From the NCBI GenBank assembly GCA_020200195.1, contig JAIVJE010000347.1, positions 1 to 6,899 of the forward strand: a DNA stretch of 6,899 nt, read 5' to 3'. This document shows, piece after piece, positions 6,843 through 6,899 of the stretch. The DNA is from Acidobacteriota bacterium (GTDB lineage Bacteria; Acidobacteriota; Vicinamibacteria; Vicinamibacterales; 2-12-FULL-66-21). A program made the position numbers and the translations under genes. Below the pieces are notes generated by a model. That model saw nothing but the letters and a program-made list of their open reading frames with translations, had not been told where the DNA came from and searched no databases. Numbering within the stretch: the stretch's first letter is position 1; each line of letters begins with the position of its first letter.

Positions 6843-6899
6843 CTACGTTTTCACCATGAACAGCACGAGCACGGCCCCGACGGACGCGAAGATCAGTAG
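6843..6899 (-). CDS. C-terminal end of an upstream gene, probable membrane anchor (partial)
   Basis: Eighteen sense codons and a TAG stop (6845-6843) enter from the window edge. They encode LLIFASVGAVLVLFMVKT, a hydrophobic stretch long enough for most of one membrane helix, ended by a lysine. The stop is separated from the next ATG (6841) by a single base, the spacing of an operon with coupled translation. The frame is inferred only from its membrane-like composition and this spacing, and the fragment is too short to name a family. Confidence 0.5.
   Translation of the reverse strand, partial: LLIFASVGAVLVLFMVKT

Noticed and set aside
1..6899. CRISPR array, tRNA/rRNA gene, transposase or insertion-sequence ends
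   Set aside because: No spaced direct repeats, RNA-gene hallmarks, transposase motifs or terminal inverted repeats were seen. The only tandem repeats are protein-coding.

Overview
The window is a high-GC bacterial chromosome or contig segment. G+C is roughly two thirds by eye, codon third positions are strongly G/C, and long spurious antisense ORFs occur as they usually do in such DNA. Every gene I can support lies on the minus strand, so the region reads from right (6899) to left (1). The codon style, and a receiver-like plus coiled-coil protein of a kind I associate with Acidobacteriota (Vicinamibacteria-type) genomes, suggest a soil or sediment bacterium. That assignment is an inference, not something the sequence proves.

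Right part (5257-6899): the last 18 codons of an upstream gene, ending in a hydrophobic membrane-type segment, stop one base before the ATG of a second gene. The second gene encodes a degenerate response-regulator receiver domain, a basic/Ala-Pro linker, a very long Glu/Arg/Ala-rich coiled coil with five 11-residue tandem repeats, and a compact C-terminal domain. As given, it is broken by an apparent one-base frameshift near 6283-6300. The N-terminal frame runs on to a stop at 6179, while the true continuation is in another frame ending at 5257. Corrected, it would be about 527 aa. A 169-bp gap (5088-5256) follows, with no strong promoter or terminator signature.

Left part (1-5087): two coupled genes form the main functional unit. 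The first (5087-2619) is an 822-aa SNF2/RapA-type helicase with all core motifs intact. Its stop overlaps the ATG of the second gene by one base (TGATG). The second gene (2619 to beyond position 1, 873 codons visible, no stop in the window) is a large N6-adenine DNA methyltransferase of the Eco57I/PglX/type IIG style, with motif I (DPAMGSGAFL) and motif IV (NPPW). It occupies the whole of 1-2619 although only short spurious closed ORFs appear there, because the real frame is open at the window edge.

A translationally coupled SNF2 helicase and N6-adenine methyltransferase is the hallmark of a restriction/phage-defence locus. The arrangement recalls drmD-drmMI of class 1 DISARM, but the other DISARM genes (drmA, drmB, drmC) are not in the window. 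I also see no nuclease motif in either protein. It may equally be a less characterised two-gene helicase-methylase system. The genes that would decide this lie to the left of position 1.
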